Translations under genes and position numbers: made by a program | Shown here: one piece after another, positions 8,018-16,982 of the stretch | Numbering within the stretch: position 1 is the stretch's first letter | Layout of the letters: every line of letters begins with the position of its first letter | Notes under the pieces: generated by a model | Databases searched by the model: none | What the model was told of the DNA's origin: nothing | What the model saw: the letters and a program-made list of their open reading frames with translations, nothing else | Source: Thiomicrorhabdus sp. Milos-T2 | Lineage (GTDB): Bacteria > Pseudomonadota > Gammaproteobacteria > Thiomicrospirales > Thiomicrospiraceae | Assembly (NCBI RefSeq): GCF_000702325.1 | Contig: NZ_KL370891.1 | Location: 704,917-768,916 of the forward strand | DNA: 64,000 bases | Direction: 5' to 3'

Positions 8018-8440
8018 TTATTCGTGTGGCATTTCATATAGGATTGTTTGCAAACGTTTAAGAATGTTTTGAATATAGCCTTTTTTAATCATTCTATTCC
8101 AATGACCATCACAAAACTTTTCACCACGAACGCAATAGGTGATTAAGCTTTTAATGTTTTCGATTGTGGCTGATTGAATGTAGCGTTCATCTTTAATGAG
8201 GTTTTGTTGTTCTTCCGGTTTATATTCAAAATCCATCCAAATATTATTAGAGGCTTCTGCAAAGAATTTATTAACGATAGCGTGATAGATTGGGTAGGGG
8301 GTATCTATAACTCCGTTTTGATGATGTTCACCACCGCCTGTTGATTGAACCGGATTAAAGTCAGGTGAATAAAGTATTGGCAGGTATCCAGCTAAGTTTT
8401 CGATATCTCTAGTATTGGGTAAAGCGTCATCAATTCGCAT
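8018..8440 (-). CDS. DUF6508-like protein
   Basis: A 140-residue soluble protein. The C-terminal part VRGEKFCDGHWNRMIKKGYIQNILKRL, with a GERFCDGHW-like core, matches what I recall of the DUF6508 family, whose function is unknown. No signal peptide or membrane segment. It stands alone between the insertion-sequence patch and the DUF1415 operon. An imperfect palindrome (ACCAGGCCAGGT, 8535-8546) lies upstream. Confidence 0.65.
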   Translation of the reverse strand: MRIDDALPNTRDIENLAGYLPILYSPDFNPVQSTGGGEHHQNGVIDTPYPIYHAIVNKFFAEASNNIWMDFEYKPEEQQNLIKDERYIQSATIENIKSLITYCVRGEKFCDGHWNRMIKKGYIQNILKRLQTILYEMPHE

Positions 8441-8559
8441 AGCTTGAGTTCTTGTGTATTTAGATTAATGAGAGTTAATGATGTGATTATAGTTTAAGCT
8501 TTTATACGTAGTTAGTCTTTTTTGAAATTAAACAACCAGGCCAGGTTAGTTTTTACTGG

Positions 8560-9123
8560 TTAGTTTTTAAATATATGGGGAAATAGAACGCTTTTTTGTT
8601 GTAACGTTAGATTGCTAACGGTTTCAATATTTTGTTCTGGAATTTCTTCTGGGTTGGGGTAGTGTTCTATGGCTTTTTCTAGACTGGCTTCACGCAATAA
8701 ATGTAGGATTGGGTAGGGCGCGCGATTGGTCAGGTTTTCTGTGTCTTCTGGTTCTGTTCCACCAAATTGGTAGTTGGGATGAAATGTAGCAACTTGAAAA
8801 ATACCTTGCCATTGGTTGTCTTCGATTAGAGCATCGACATATTCTAAAAAGTCATTGTAGTCGTAAAAATCTTGTAGCATATTTGGCACAATTAATAGCG
8901 TGGTTTCTATGCTTTCTGCTTTGGTTTCGGCTAATAAATTCAACTCATTTTGCAGGTCTTCAAGCAAGCAGGCATCTGAATCACAATGTGAGATGGTAAA
9001 ACGAATCTGTTGGTTTTTATAGGGTTGTGAAGCAAAAGGACATAGGTTTAAGCCAATCACCACTTTGTCTAACCACTGGTTAACATCATTTAAAATGGCT
9101 TGATTATTATTTGGGTTAGACAT
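8560..9123 (-). CDS. DUF1415 family protein
   Basis: A 187-residue cytoplasmic protein with the family hallmarks: VIGLNLCPFA near the N-terminus (about residues 22-31), FQVATFHPNYQFGGT in the middle and NRAPYPILHLLREASLEKAI. The function is unknown; the conserved cysteine, histidine and arginine suggest an enzyme. It is 10 bp downstream of the DUF5718 gene on the same strand and probably in one operon with it and cytochrome b561. Confidence 0.85.
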   Translation of the reverse strand: MSNPNNNQAILNDVNQWLDKVVIGLNLCPFASQPYKNQQIRFTISHCDSDACLLEDLQNELNLLAETKAESIETTLLIVPNMLQDFYDYNDFLEYVDALIEDNQWQGIFQVATFHPNYQFGGTEPEDTENLTNRAPYPILHLLREASLEKAIEHYPNPEEIPEQNIETVSNLTLQQKSVLFPHIFKN

Positions 9124-9133
9124 GGTTTTTTCT

Positions 9134-9988
9134 CTAAACGATGGTTTGATGCAAAATTGAGCTGTTAACCAGTTGGCTTTTATCGCCTATCAAATGAGCA
9201 AATACGTCTTCGGCACTATTTTGTGTTGCATCATAAACATAGATAAAAACTTCATCACCCGGTTGTAAGAATACGGTTTCACCAAACTTTGTGTAGGTGG
9301 TTGCCCCTAAGCTAATCATAATGGTGTTAGGTTGGCCTGATTGCTGTAATAGTTGGTGCAAGTTTTCAAGAGGCCCGGCATCTTGTTGGTGATTAAGTTT
9401 TTCAATCATCCAGTCATTCAGTTGCTCATGAAAGTATGAGTAGGTCAGTACGGAACTGTCTTTTCCGTATGGATGAATTTGTCCATCACGCTTTAAGAAT
9501 GAGGCGATGTGAAAACTGTCTAATTCACAACCCGGTTTAAAGCTGGTTAAACTTATAAAATCTTGAGAAACGCCTTTGGTTGAGTGGCCCCAGTTTTTCT
9601 TTTCGCTGATTTTTTTTGCGCCAGGTTTGCGAATTGAGCAGTCATTAAACGCCGCAAAAGCTTTGGGTAAAAGTGCAGTAACATAACCTTCATCATAGGT
9701 AATATCAAAAACAATGCATACTTCAGGTTCAGCTTGCAAGTGTGCCTTATCGTCAAGATTTTTAGGGTAGTGAATTTCGCTTGAAGAGAGAGGGTAAACC
9801 CCGATTTGCTTTGTAGATCCTGTTAAATAAAAGGGGAAAAGCCCTTTTGGTGCATTGCTTGAAGCAGTTTTAACATTCACAAAGTCAGGCGTTTCTCCCG
9901 CTTGCTCTAAGTGCCCTGCAAAGTTGCCAGCCACGCCAAACCCTACCATTTTTTGTAGGGTATTTTTATCAATAGAATATTGGCTCAT
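9134..9988 (-). CDS. DUF5718 family protein
   Basis: A 284-residue cytoplasmic protein. GFGVAGNFAGHLEQAGE at the N-terminus, AEPEVCIVFDITY and the C-terminal SLGATTYTKFGETVFLQPGDEV recall DUF5718, whose fold appears related to fumarylacetoacetate hydrolases; that relation is from memory and not tested. Only 6 bp separate it from cytochrome b561 upstream and 10 bp from DUF1415 downstream, so the three are likely co-transcribed. No function is assigned. Confidence 0.75.
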   Translation of the reverse strand: MSQYSIDKNTLQKMVGFGVAGNFAGHLEQAGETPDFVNVKTASSNAPKGLFPFYLTGSTKQIGVYPLSSSEIHYPKNLDDKAHLQAEPEVCIVFDITYDEGYVTALLPKAFAAFNDCSIRKPGAKKISEKKNWGHSTKGVSQDFISLTSFKPGCELDSFHIASFLKRDGQIHPYGKDSSVLTYSYFHEQLNDWMIEKLNHQQDAGPLENLHQLLQQSGQPNTIMISLGATTYTKFGETVFLQPGDEVFIYVYDATQNSAEDVFAHLIGDKSQLVNSSILHQTIV

Positions 9989-9994
9989 AGTGGT

Positions 9995-10558
9995 TTATTG
10001 TTCTTTTTGGTTTTTGCCTAGCATGCGTAATAACGTGGCATCTTTGTAAACTAGGTGATGTTTTAAAGCACCAGCAACGTGCAATAGAATAACGGCAATC
10101 ATTAATGTGCCTGCAGTGCCATGAATTTCTTCTGCAATCTCATGAATCATTTCGTTTTCACCAATTAACACGGGTAGGGTAAATAGGTTAAAGAAAGAGA
10201 CATCATGTCCGCCTGTTGTAGACATAATCCAACCAGAAATAGGCATCATAATCATTGCTAGGTAAAAAATGCCTTTTACTGCGTGGCCAAGAATGTGTTC
10301 AAATTTGTTGTTGGATATTTGCTCTGGATTAGGGCTGATTTTTAACCAAACTAAACGCAACATCATCAACATAAAAAGCCCAATTCCTAATGATTTGTGC
10401 AAATCATATAACTCAAATTTTTCGGGACTTTTTTCTAGGTCGCTCATATATAAACCAATAGCAATTAAGCCAATAAAAAGTACCGCTGAAATCCAATGGT
10501 TGGCTCGAGAAACTAAGCCATAATTTTGTTCACTGTTCTTTAACATTTTGCTATCCAT
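9995..10558 (-). CDS. cytochrome b561 family protein
   Basis: A 187-residue inner-membrane protein with four predicted transmembrane helices. Likely haem-ligand histidines are H21 (ANHWIS), H54 (DLHKSLG), H146 (IHGTAG) and H160 (LLHVAG), the usual arrangement for bacterial di-haem cytochrome b561. Members oxidise quinol or pass electrons between quinone and periplasmic partners such as superoxide. First gene of a probable three-gene operon. A MITE-like repeat lies immediately upstream (10591-10821), so its promoter is in or beyond that repeat. Confidence 0.88.
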   Translation of the reverse strand: MDSKMLKNSEQNYGLVSRANHWISAVLFIGLIAIGLYMSDLEKSPEKFELYDLHKSLGIGLFMLMMLRLVWLKISPNPEQISNNKFEHILGHAVKGIFYLAMIMMPISGWIMSTTGGHDVSFFNLFTLPVLIGENEMIHEIAEEIHGTAGTLMIAVILLHVAGALKHHLVYKDATLLRMLGKNQKEQ

Positions 10559-10590
10559 TTTGTATTATTTGATTTTTTTAGTGTGGTTAA

Positions 10591-10821
10591 GAGACCTTTG
10601 CACCCAAGGGCATAAACACGAGATAGGTGCGAAAGAAAAATGAGGTAAAATTTACCTGATTCTCGACTTACTCCTTCGGGCGTCGAGTTCTTTGTTTGCG
10701 GCGGAAAACGCAGGGAATAGCTAGCTATTCGCAAGTTTTTCAACAAAAATCAGATAAATTTTTACCCTCAAGGGGCACCTAGAACCATTTTTACTCGTGC
10801 ATATTCTCGTGCAAAGGTCTC
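10591..10821 (-). mobile_element. MITE-like inverted repeat, copy 2 (long form, 231 bp)
   Basis: Inverted relative to copy 1. Ends GAGACCTTTGCAC / TCTCGTGCAAAGGTCTC, with a perfect 5-bp target duplication GTTAA at 10586-10590 and 10822-10826. It carries extra internal sequence (a TCGACTT/CGTCGAG hairpin and a CCCTCAAGGGGCACC block) absent from the short form. Open frames across it are not real genes. Confidence 0.9.
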
Positions 10822-10864
10822 GTTAAGTAAGACTTTAATATAAAAAGCTTGAATATAAAAGGCT

Positions 10865-11731
10865 TCAATACAAAAGGCTTTGAAATTTTCTGCGGTAAAT
10901 TGTAACTAATTCAGGGGCTTTTGCGGTAAGCATTTCAAAGGCTTTAATAATGGCTTTTTGTGGTAAGCCTTCTTGATAAGTGCGATCTACCGTAAAAAGT
11001 TTAAATAGGCTTTGTAATGCATTTTCAGCATGACCGTTAAGCATTAAATAGCTCGCAAGGGCGTAGAGGGCATCAGAATCATTTGGGTTTCTAGCTAATG
11101 TGGCTTGAATATTTTCTATTTCTGGTGCCTGCTCTAAAACCGCTGAGAAGAATAAAATCCCTTCTAATTCTTTACCTTTAGGGTCATTTTGAGCCTCTTC
11201 AGGTAACTTGTAAAATAGGTCTTGAGCTTTGTCTAGGTGGCCTGTATGTAGATACATTTGTACTAAATCTAGGTGAATCTTAAAGTTGTTGGCGTTGACT
11301 TTAGCAGCTTCGCCTAAGAGTTTAATGGCTTGGTCATATTGGCCTTGAGCGAAGGCTTCTCCTGCTTGTAAACGTAATACTTCAGACGGTTCTTCTTGAA
11401 TATTAGCCTCTAGCATAGCGCGATAGGCATCTTCTGTTAACAGTCCTTGATATTCGGTTACTATGTCACCGTTTTTAATCAGTTTACAAAAAGGAATGGT
11501 TGGCGAGCCAAGTTTTTGAGCTAGTTCAGTTTGTTGATCTGCATTGATTTTGGCAAGAATAAATTTACCGGCAAATTCCTGTGCTAGCTTTTCTAATATG
11601 GTATTGGTTAATTTACTCTGCTCATTGAGTGGTGACCAAAAATTTAGCAAAACAGGCAAACGTTTAGAGTTTTGCATAACCATTTCTTGAACATTGTTTA
11701 ATGTAATATCAACAATCATCGCTTCTTGCAT
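10865..11731 (-). CDS. cnoX: co-chaperone CnoX (YbbN): thioredoxin fold plus TPR
   Basis: A 288-residue protein like E. coli CnoX/YbbN: an N-terminal thioredoxin domain (about 1-110), a TPR-like helical part (about 120-270) and the conserved C-terminus YRRKFQSLLY. CnoX holds unfolded substrates and passes them to GroEL and DnaK under oxidative stress. In the active-site loop (SPLNEQSK) all cysteines are missing, including the single one of E. coli, so redox-controlled binding of that kind is unlikely here. The start has AAGGA eight bases upstream; an in-frame ATG five codons later is an alternative. Confidence 0.88.
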   Translation of the reverse strand: MQEAMIVDITLNNVQEMVMQNSKRLPVLLNFWSPLNEQSKLTNTILEKLAQEFAGKFILAKINADQQTELAQKLGSPTIPFCKLIKNGDIVTEYQGLLTEDAYRAMLEANIQEEPSEVLRLQAGEAFAQGQYDQAIKLLGEAAKVNANNFKIHLDLVQMYLHTGHLDKAQDLFYKLPEEAQNDPKGKELEGILFFSAVLEQAPEIENIQATLARNPNDSDALYALASYLMLNGHAENALQSLFKLFTVDRTYQEGLPQKAIIKAFEMLTAKAPELVTIYRRKFQSLLY

Positions 11732-11943
11732 TGATGGTGTCCTTTAAGTGGGTTTAGTATGTTGAGCCTTAATAATAGGGTGCATTATAGTGTAAAAAAC
11801 AATCAGATAAAGTTAAGCTTTTAGCATTGAGTAAACCGTGGTTAATCAATTGTTTTTATTGGAATAGCAATCGGTTAAAATAAAATCTTATTGTATTTTA
11901 AATCTATCTTCCTTTTATCTCTGCTTCAGTTTGAAGGCCGTTT

Positions 11944-14097
11944 ATGACCACTCTAGATTTCGTTGGACTGCGTAAAAATTTAATCATACGTTATACCTTG
12001 GCTTTATCTTTGATTGCATTGCTTGTTACTCTTGCGTTTACTTTTTTGATAATGGCAATTAAAGATTCAAATAATTCTGCTTATTTGGTTAATATTTCGG
12101 GTAAACAACGTATGCTCAGCCAAACTATTGTGCTAGATGTTTATAGAATTAAAGTTGTTCGGGAAAAAATGACGAATAATTCTGATAATAATTTAAATAC
12201 AGAGTTAATGGTTTTTAGTCATCGTTTAGAAAGAAACATTAATGAAATGGCTGCGGCTAATCATCAGTTAAGAACCGGAAAATTTTTAAGCCATGGTAAT
12301 CATGCTTTGTCACCTGAATTAAAGGAGTTGTATTTTGGTTCGACTCAACTGGCTAAAAAGGTTGATAGTTTTTTGGCGCTAGCTCAAACATTAAATAAAG
12401 AAGTAGTTGTTGGCAAGGGATTTGAGAAAATTTCTCACTTAAGTCAGCTGTCAGTTCTTCTCTTGCCAGAGCTTGATAACGCCGTCAAAATATATCAAAA
12501 AGAGGGGGAGGACAAGCTCTCAACCCTTAAATCAATAGAAACGAATGTTTGGTTTTTGACACTTATTGCTTTGGTGATTGAAGCACTTTTTATTTTTCAG
12601 CCATTGGTTCGTAAACTCACTGAATATGCTAATAAACATACTGGATATAAGCGTGAGCTTGAATACCAAGTAGAGTTAAGAACCTTAAAGTTAGAACGTG
12701 CAAATCAAACTTTAGCAGATTTGGCATCAAAAGATGCTTTAACTGGGTTGCAAAATAGACTGAACTTAGAAAAAAGTACTGAGCGAATTCTTGAGCTGAA
12801 CAAAAAATACAGCACCCCATTTGCGGTCTTAATGATTGATATTGACTGGTTTAAAAGCGTTAATGATGACTATGGTCACGAAGCTGGAGATTTTGTATTA
12901 AAAGAGAGTGCTCAAATATTAATTGAATCTGTCCGACAAACAGATTTAATTTATAGAACAGGTGGTGAGGAGTTTGTTATTTTGTTTGAAGGCACCTCTT
13001 TAGAGGATGCCAAAGCCAAAGCTGAAGACGTTCGCCAAACATTTGAAAAACATATTTTTAAATATCATGATTTTGAAATTAAAAGAACGATTAGTATTGG
13101 TGTATATCATTCTGATATAGCTCAGGTTCAAAATTTTAAGCAAATCTATAAGCTGACTGATGATGCGCTTTATCGAAGTAAAGCCATAGGCCGTAATCGA
13201 ATCAATCTTTGTAAGACAAGTTCTGAAGAGGTTTTGGATAATGTTCTCCATAAAAAAGGCGATTTTGTCTTTATTCGTTTTGATGCGGATAGTTTTAGAG
13301 AGCTTGATAAAACTCGCAGCTTTAAAAATACGGATGGCTGTATTAAGCCTTGCGAAGTCAGTGAAAACGTTTTCGAATTAATGGGGGTTCAAGCTAGTAG
13401 GCTGCTTGACGGAGAACATTGTATAAGAGAGTTTTTACACCCCGATGATTTTGATTTGGTTCAAAGGTTTGCCGAAACCGGTTTGCAATTATCAGAATTA
13501 AGTCAACAATATAGCTCTAAAACCCTTTTATGGCGATCTTCTTTTAGAATTTTAAATCTTGTTGGAGATGCAAAAATTACTAGCCTAGAGGTCTATTTTG
13601 AACCGGGTAAAATTCAAGGTTCTCTAGGTTTGATTAAGCTAGAGTTGTTTGAGAGTCTAAGTCTTCATTCTTCATTTGGAGATGCTTTATTGGTCTACAA
13701 TTTTCATGCAATGCTAGAAAATACCAACGACTATATCTATTTTAAAGATCGCTATCATGTCTTTACTGCGGCAAGTAAAACTTTAGTAAAGATTGCAAAT
13801 GTCAAAGACCGAGCTGAGTTGGTGGGTAAAACCGATTATGACGTTTTTCCAAAAGAGTATGCCGATCAGTATTTTAAACTTGAAAAACAGATCTTTAGTG
13901 GTGAGGTCGAGGTCGCTCAAGAGTACCAGCCTACCTTAGATGATGAGGGCAATAAAGGTTGGGTAGATAATCGTAAATATCCAATCAAGGATCAAAATGG
14001 CGAAATTATTGGTTTATTTGGTATCGCCAGAGTCATATCAGATCAAGAGCATGAGTCTTTGCTTGAAGTTAATTCGAGTGATTCATTAATTGATTGA
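11944..14097 (+). CDS. membrane diguanylate cyclase with PilJ-type sensor and C-terminal PAS
   Basis: 717 residues. Transmembrane helices at about 13-37 and 200-220 enclose a periplasmic sensor with the NISGKQRMLSQ motif of PilJ/NarX-type four-helix domains. A GGDEF domain follows (about 260-425) with DALTGLQNR, the active-site GGEEF at about 340-344 and the inhibitory RxxD site (RQTD) five residues before it. A PAS domain lies at the C-terminus (about 595-700, with YIYFKDRYHVFTAAS and GKTDYDVFP); the part between is poorly recognised, perhaps a second degenerate PAS. It would make c-di-GMP from two GTP. PAS after GGDEF is less common than before it. Confidence 0.9.
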   Translation: MTTLDFVGLRKNLIIRYTLALSLIALLVTLAFTFLIMAIKDSNNSAYLVNISGKQRMLSQTIVLDVYRIKVVREKMTNNSDNNLNTELMVFSHRLERNINEMAAANHQLRTGKFLSHGNHALSPELKELYFGSTQLAKKVDSFLALAQTLNKEVVVGKGFEKISHLSQLSVLLLPELDNAVKIYQKEGEDKLSTLKSIETNVWFLTLIALVIEALFIFQPLVRKLTEYANKHTGYKRELEYQVELRTLKLERANQTLADLASKDALTGLQNRLNLEKSTERILELNKKYSTPFAVLMIDIDWFKSVNDDYGHEAGDFVLKESAQILIESVRQTDLIYRTGGEEFVILFEGTSLEDAKAKAEDVRQTFEKHIFKYHDFEIKRTISIGVYHSDIAQVQNFKQIYKLTDDALYRSKAIGRNRINLCKTSSEEVLDNVLHKKGDFVFIRFDADSFRELDKTRSFKNTDGCIKPCEVSENVFELMGVQASRLLDGEHCIREFLHPDDFDLVQRFAETGLQLSELSQQYSSKTLLWRSSFRILNLVGDAKITSLEVYFEPGKIQGSLGLIKLELFESLSLHSSFGDALLVYNFHAMLENTNDYIYFKDRYHVFTAASKTLVKIANVKDRAELVGKTDYDVFPKEYADQYFKLEKQIFSGEVEVAQEYQPTLDDEGNKGWVDNRKYPIKDQNGEIIGLFGIARVISDQEHESLLEVNSSDSLID

Positions 14098-14114
14098 TTG
14101 ATTGATTGATTGAT
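14091..14114. repeat. tetranucleotide tandem repeat (TGAT)6
   Basis: Six perfect TGAT units that include the stop codon (14095-14097) of the diguanylate cyclase gene, followed by TGAGTGATTAG. Since TGA occurs in every frame within the run, slippage would change little in the protein. Confidence 0.9.
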
Positions 14115-14130
14115 TGAGTGATTAGCCATT

Positions 14131-16752
14131 TTATTTTTTTAATAGAGTTTTAAGTTGATAAACCTTATCTAAGGCCATTCTGGGGGTTAACTCATTAGGG
14201 TCAATTTCTTGTAAAAGTTGTTCAACTTTTTCAAGTGCAGGGTTAGTCTCATAACTAAACATATCAAACTGCTGAGTGGGTTCAGCGGCTTGAGCGGCTT
14301 GATTTTCTTTATTAACGGGCGTTGCTGATTTTTGAGTTACGGCCTGGTTTTCCAGTTGGGTTAAATGTTGTTTAGCAAGCTGTATTACGTTTTGGGGCAC
14401 TCCGGCTAGAGCCGCCACTTGTAAGCCATAACTTTGAGATGCAGGGCCATCTTGAACTTGGTGTAAAAACACAATGCTGTCTTGATGTTCAATGGCGTCT
14501 AAATGCACATTAATGGTGTTGTTAAACTGTTCGTTTAAGGTGGTGAGTTCAAAATAGTGGGTTGCAAATAGGCAATAACCTTTTACATTTTGGGCAATGT
14601 GTTCTGCAATTGACCAGGCTAGTGCTAGTCCATCAAAGGTTGAGGTTCCTCGACCGACTTCATCCATTAAAATCAATGAGTTTTCTGTTGCATGATGCAA
14701 TATATTAGCGGTTTCAGTCATCTCTACCATAAAGGTTGAACGCCCAGATGTTAAGTCGTCAGAGGCGCCAATACGGGTAAATATTCGGTCAATGGGCCCG
14801 AGTTCGGCTTTATCAGCGGGGACGTAACTTCCCATAAATGCCATTAAGGTAATCAGTGCCGTTTGACGCATATAGGTGGATTTACCCCCCATGTTTGGTC
14901 CGGTAATTATGTGTAATTTACGCGTCTCATTAAATAAGGCATCGTTAGGAATAAACGGTTCGCTAGAGACGGCTTCAACCGTTAAATGGCGGCCTTGTTC
15001 AATGACCAGGCCTGGTTGTTCTGTTAGCACGGGACGCGTTAAATTTAAACGAACTGCTTGTTGTGCTAAGTTGACTAAAACATCTAATTCAGACAAGGCA
15101 CTGGCACAATTTTGTAGTTCAGCTAAATGTTGGTTTAGTTTTTCTAATAGGGCTTGGTAAAGCCATTTTTCTCGAGCAAGGGCTTTTTCGCCCGCACTTA
15201 AAATCTTGTCTTCAAAGGTTTTAAGTTCAGGAATAATATAGCGTTCTTGGCCTTTTAAGGTTTGACGACGAATATATTCGGCAGGAACATTGGCACTTTG
15301 TAGTTTACTGATTTCAATGTAGTAGCCATGCACACGGTTATAACCGACTTTTAAGGTGGATATACCTGTGCGTTCTTTTTCTCGTTGTTCAAGCGCTAAG
15401 AGATAATCGCCAGCTTCATTTTTTAAGTTACGTAACTCATCAAGTTCAGTATCGTAGCCTTCTGCAATGACTCCACCATCACGAATTAACATGGGAGGGT
15501 TATCAATAATTGCTCTGTCTAATAGCTCGGCCAATTCTGGAAAAGTACTCATTCTTTGAGCAAGCTCGTTAAGTTTTTTGGCTTGATTAAGGTTGGCAAG
15601 TTGGTTTTGAAAATCGGGTAAAGCGTTTAAGGTTCTGCCAAGATGTAGGCAGTCACGCGGTCGAGCGGAACCTAAAGCCACACGGCTTAAAATACGCTCC
15701 ATATCTCCCACTTGTTTTAAGGTGGTTCGCAGTTCATCGTCTTGATGGTTAGTTAAAATTGTTTCAATGGCATCTAAACGTTGGTTGATAATGGTGCGGT
15801 TTCGCAGCGGTTGGTTAAGCCAACGTTTAAGTAATCGGCTTCCCATTGCGGTAGCTGTATGGTCTAAAATTGCGGCTAGAGTATTGCTGGTTCCACCAGA
15901 TAAATTGGTATCAATTTCTAAATTACGACGACTAATGGCATCTAAAACTAAGGTGTCGGTGGTTTGATAGGTGTGCAGGCTAGAAATATAACTTAAATCA
16001 CTTTGAAGCATACTCTGCGCATAGTGCAAAATGACTCCTGCTGCGCTAATTGATGCCGAATGTGATTCACAGCCGTAAGCAACTAAATCTTGAGTTTGAA
16101 AATGAGATATCAAACGTTTACGACAGCTGGAAACATCAAAATGCCAGCTTGGGTATCTTACCAGGCCTGGTTGATTCAATATATTTTTAGGAAGTTGCTC
16201 TCTAAATAAATCGTCATCGGGCACTAATAGCTCAGAGGGTTTTAAGCGTTCGACTTCTGATAATAGTTGATTTAAAGAGGTCAATTGTGTGGTTTCAAAT
16301 CGGCCACTAGAAACCTCTAAATAGGCTAATCCATATTGATTGTCTTGCTGAGTGATTGCTACTAACAAGTTTTCATTTTTGTCTTCTAGCAGAGCTTCTT
16401 CTACTAGGGTGCCGGGAGTAATGACTCTGACCACTTTACGTTCAACCGGGCCTTTGCTTGTTCCTGGATCACCGACTTGTTCACAGATAGCGACCGATTC
16501 ACCGAGTTTAACCAGTTTTGCTAAATAGCCCTCAGCAGAATGGTGTGGAATCCCTGCCATTGGAATGGGCTCACCACCAGATTTACCACGAGCCGTAAGA
16601 GTGATTTCTAATAATTCTGAAGCTTTTTTGGCATCTTCAAAAAACAACTCATAAAAGTCACCCATGCGGTAAAACAAAAGATGGTTTTGATGTTGTTCTT
16701 TAATAGCCAAGAACTGTTGCATCATTGGGGTGTGTTTGATTGCTGAATTCAC
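14131..16752 (-). CDS. mutS: DNA mismatch repair protein MutS
   Basis: 873 residues, normal for MutS1. The mismatch-binding Phe-x-Glu motif is present near the N-terminus (GDFYELF, F33/E35). The ATPase domain has Walker [10 protein letters not shown] at about residues 615-623, [14 protein letters not shown] and ATHYFELT. It finds mismatches and recruits MutL. Convergent with the upstream diguanylate cyclase gene and divergent from the next one. Two exact copies of the ACCAGGCCTGGT palindrome lie within the coding sequence (15005-15016 and 16160-16171), both read as Pro-Gly-Leu-Val. Confidence 0.97.
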   Translation of the reverse strand: MNSAIKHTPMMQQFLAIKEQHQNHLLFYRMGDFYELFFEDAKKASELLEITLTARGKSGGEPIPMAGIPHHSAEGYLAKLVKLGESVAICEQVGDPGTSKGPVERKVVRVITPGTLVEEALLEDKNENLLVAITQQDNQYGLAYLEVSSGRFETTQLTSLNQLLSEVERLKPSELLVPDDDLFREQLPKNILNQPGLVRYPSWHFDVSSCRKRLISHFQTQDLVAYGCESHSASISAAGVILHYAQSMLQSDLSYISSLHTYQTTDTLVLDAISRRNLEIDTNLSGGTSNTLAAILDHTATAMGSRLLKRWLNQPLRNRTIINQRLDAIETILTNHQDDELRTTLKQVGDMERILSRVALGSARPRDCLHLGRTLNALPDFQNQLANLNQAKKLNELAQRMSTFPELAELLDRAIIDNPPMLIRDGGVIAEGYDTELDELRNLKNEAGDYLLALEQREKERTGISTLKVGYNRVHGYYIEISKLQSANVPAEYIRRQTLKGQERYIIPELKTFEDKILSAGEKALAREKWLYQALLEKLNQHLAELQNCASALSELDVLVNLAQQAVRLNLTRPVLTEQPGLVIEQGRHLTVEAVSSEPFIPNDALFNETRKLHIITGPNMGGKSTYMRQTALITLMAFMGSYVPADKAELGPIDRIFTRIGASDDLTSGRSTFMVEMTETANILHHATENSLILMDEVGRGTSTFDGLALAWSIAEHIAQNVKGYCLFATHYFELTTLNEQFNNTINVHLDAIEHQDSIVFLHQVQDGPASQSYGLQVAALAGVPQNVIQLAKQHLTQLENQAVTQKSATPVNKENQAAQAAEPTQQFDMFSYETNPALEKVEQLLQEIDPNELTPRMALDKVYQLKTLLKK
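15005..15016. repeat. palindrome ACCAGGCCTGGT, copy 5 (in mutS)
   Basis: Inside mutS, encoding Gln-Pro-Gly-Leu-Val in the frame of the gene. Confidence 0.95.
16160..16171. repeat. palindrome ACCAGGCCTGGT, copy 6 (in mutS)
   Basis: Second copy inside mutS, again encoding Gln-Pro-Gly-Leu-Val. Confidence 0.95.
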
Positions 16753-16982
16753 GAAGTTGTTTATCTTTAAAATTTGAGGGTTAAGGGAGAATAATATGAC
16801 TTTTTGTAAAAAATAGAGTATTTTTTCAAAAGTAAGTTCAAAAACTTATTCTAGCAAAAATAAACTTTATCTTGAAATAATGATATGTAAACCTGTTCAT
16901 GATAAGCTTTTTTGAGAGAGCTTTAATCACAAGTTTGAATGATTGTTTGTAATATTATTTATGATACTGAAGGAGTGCTGTT

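Noticed and set aside
14091-14114. Phase variation of the diguanylate cyclase by the (TGAT)6 run
   Set aside because: The stop is inside the run and TGA recurs in every frame, so a change in repeat number alters at most one or two residues.
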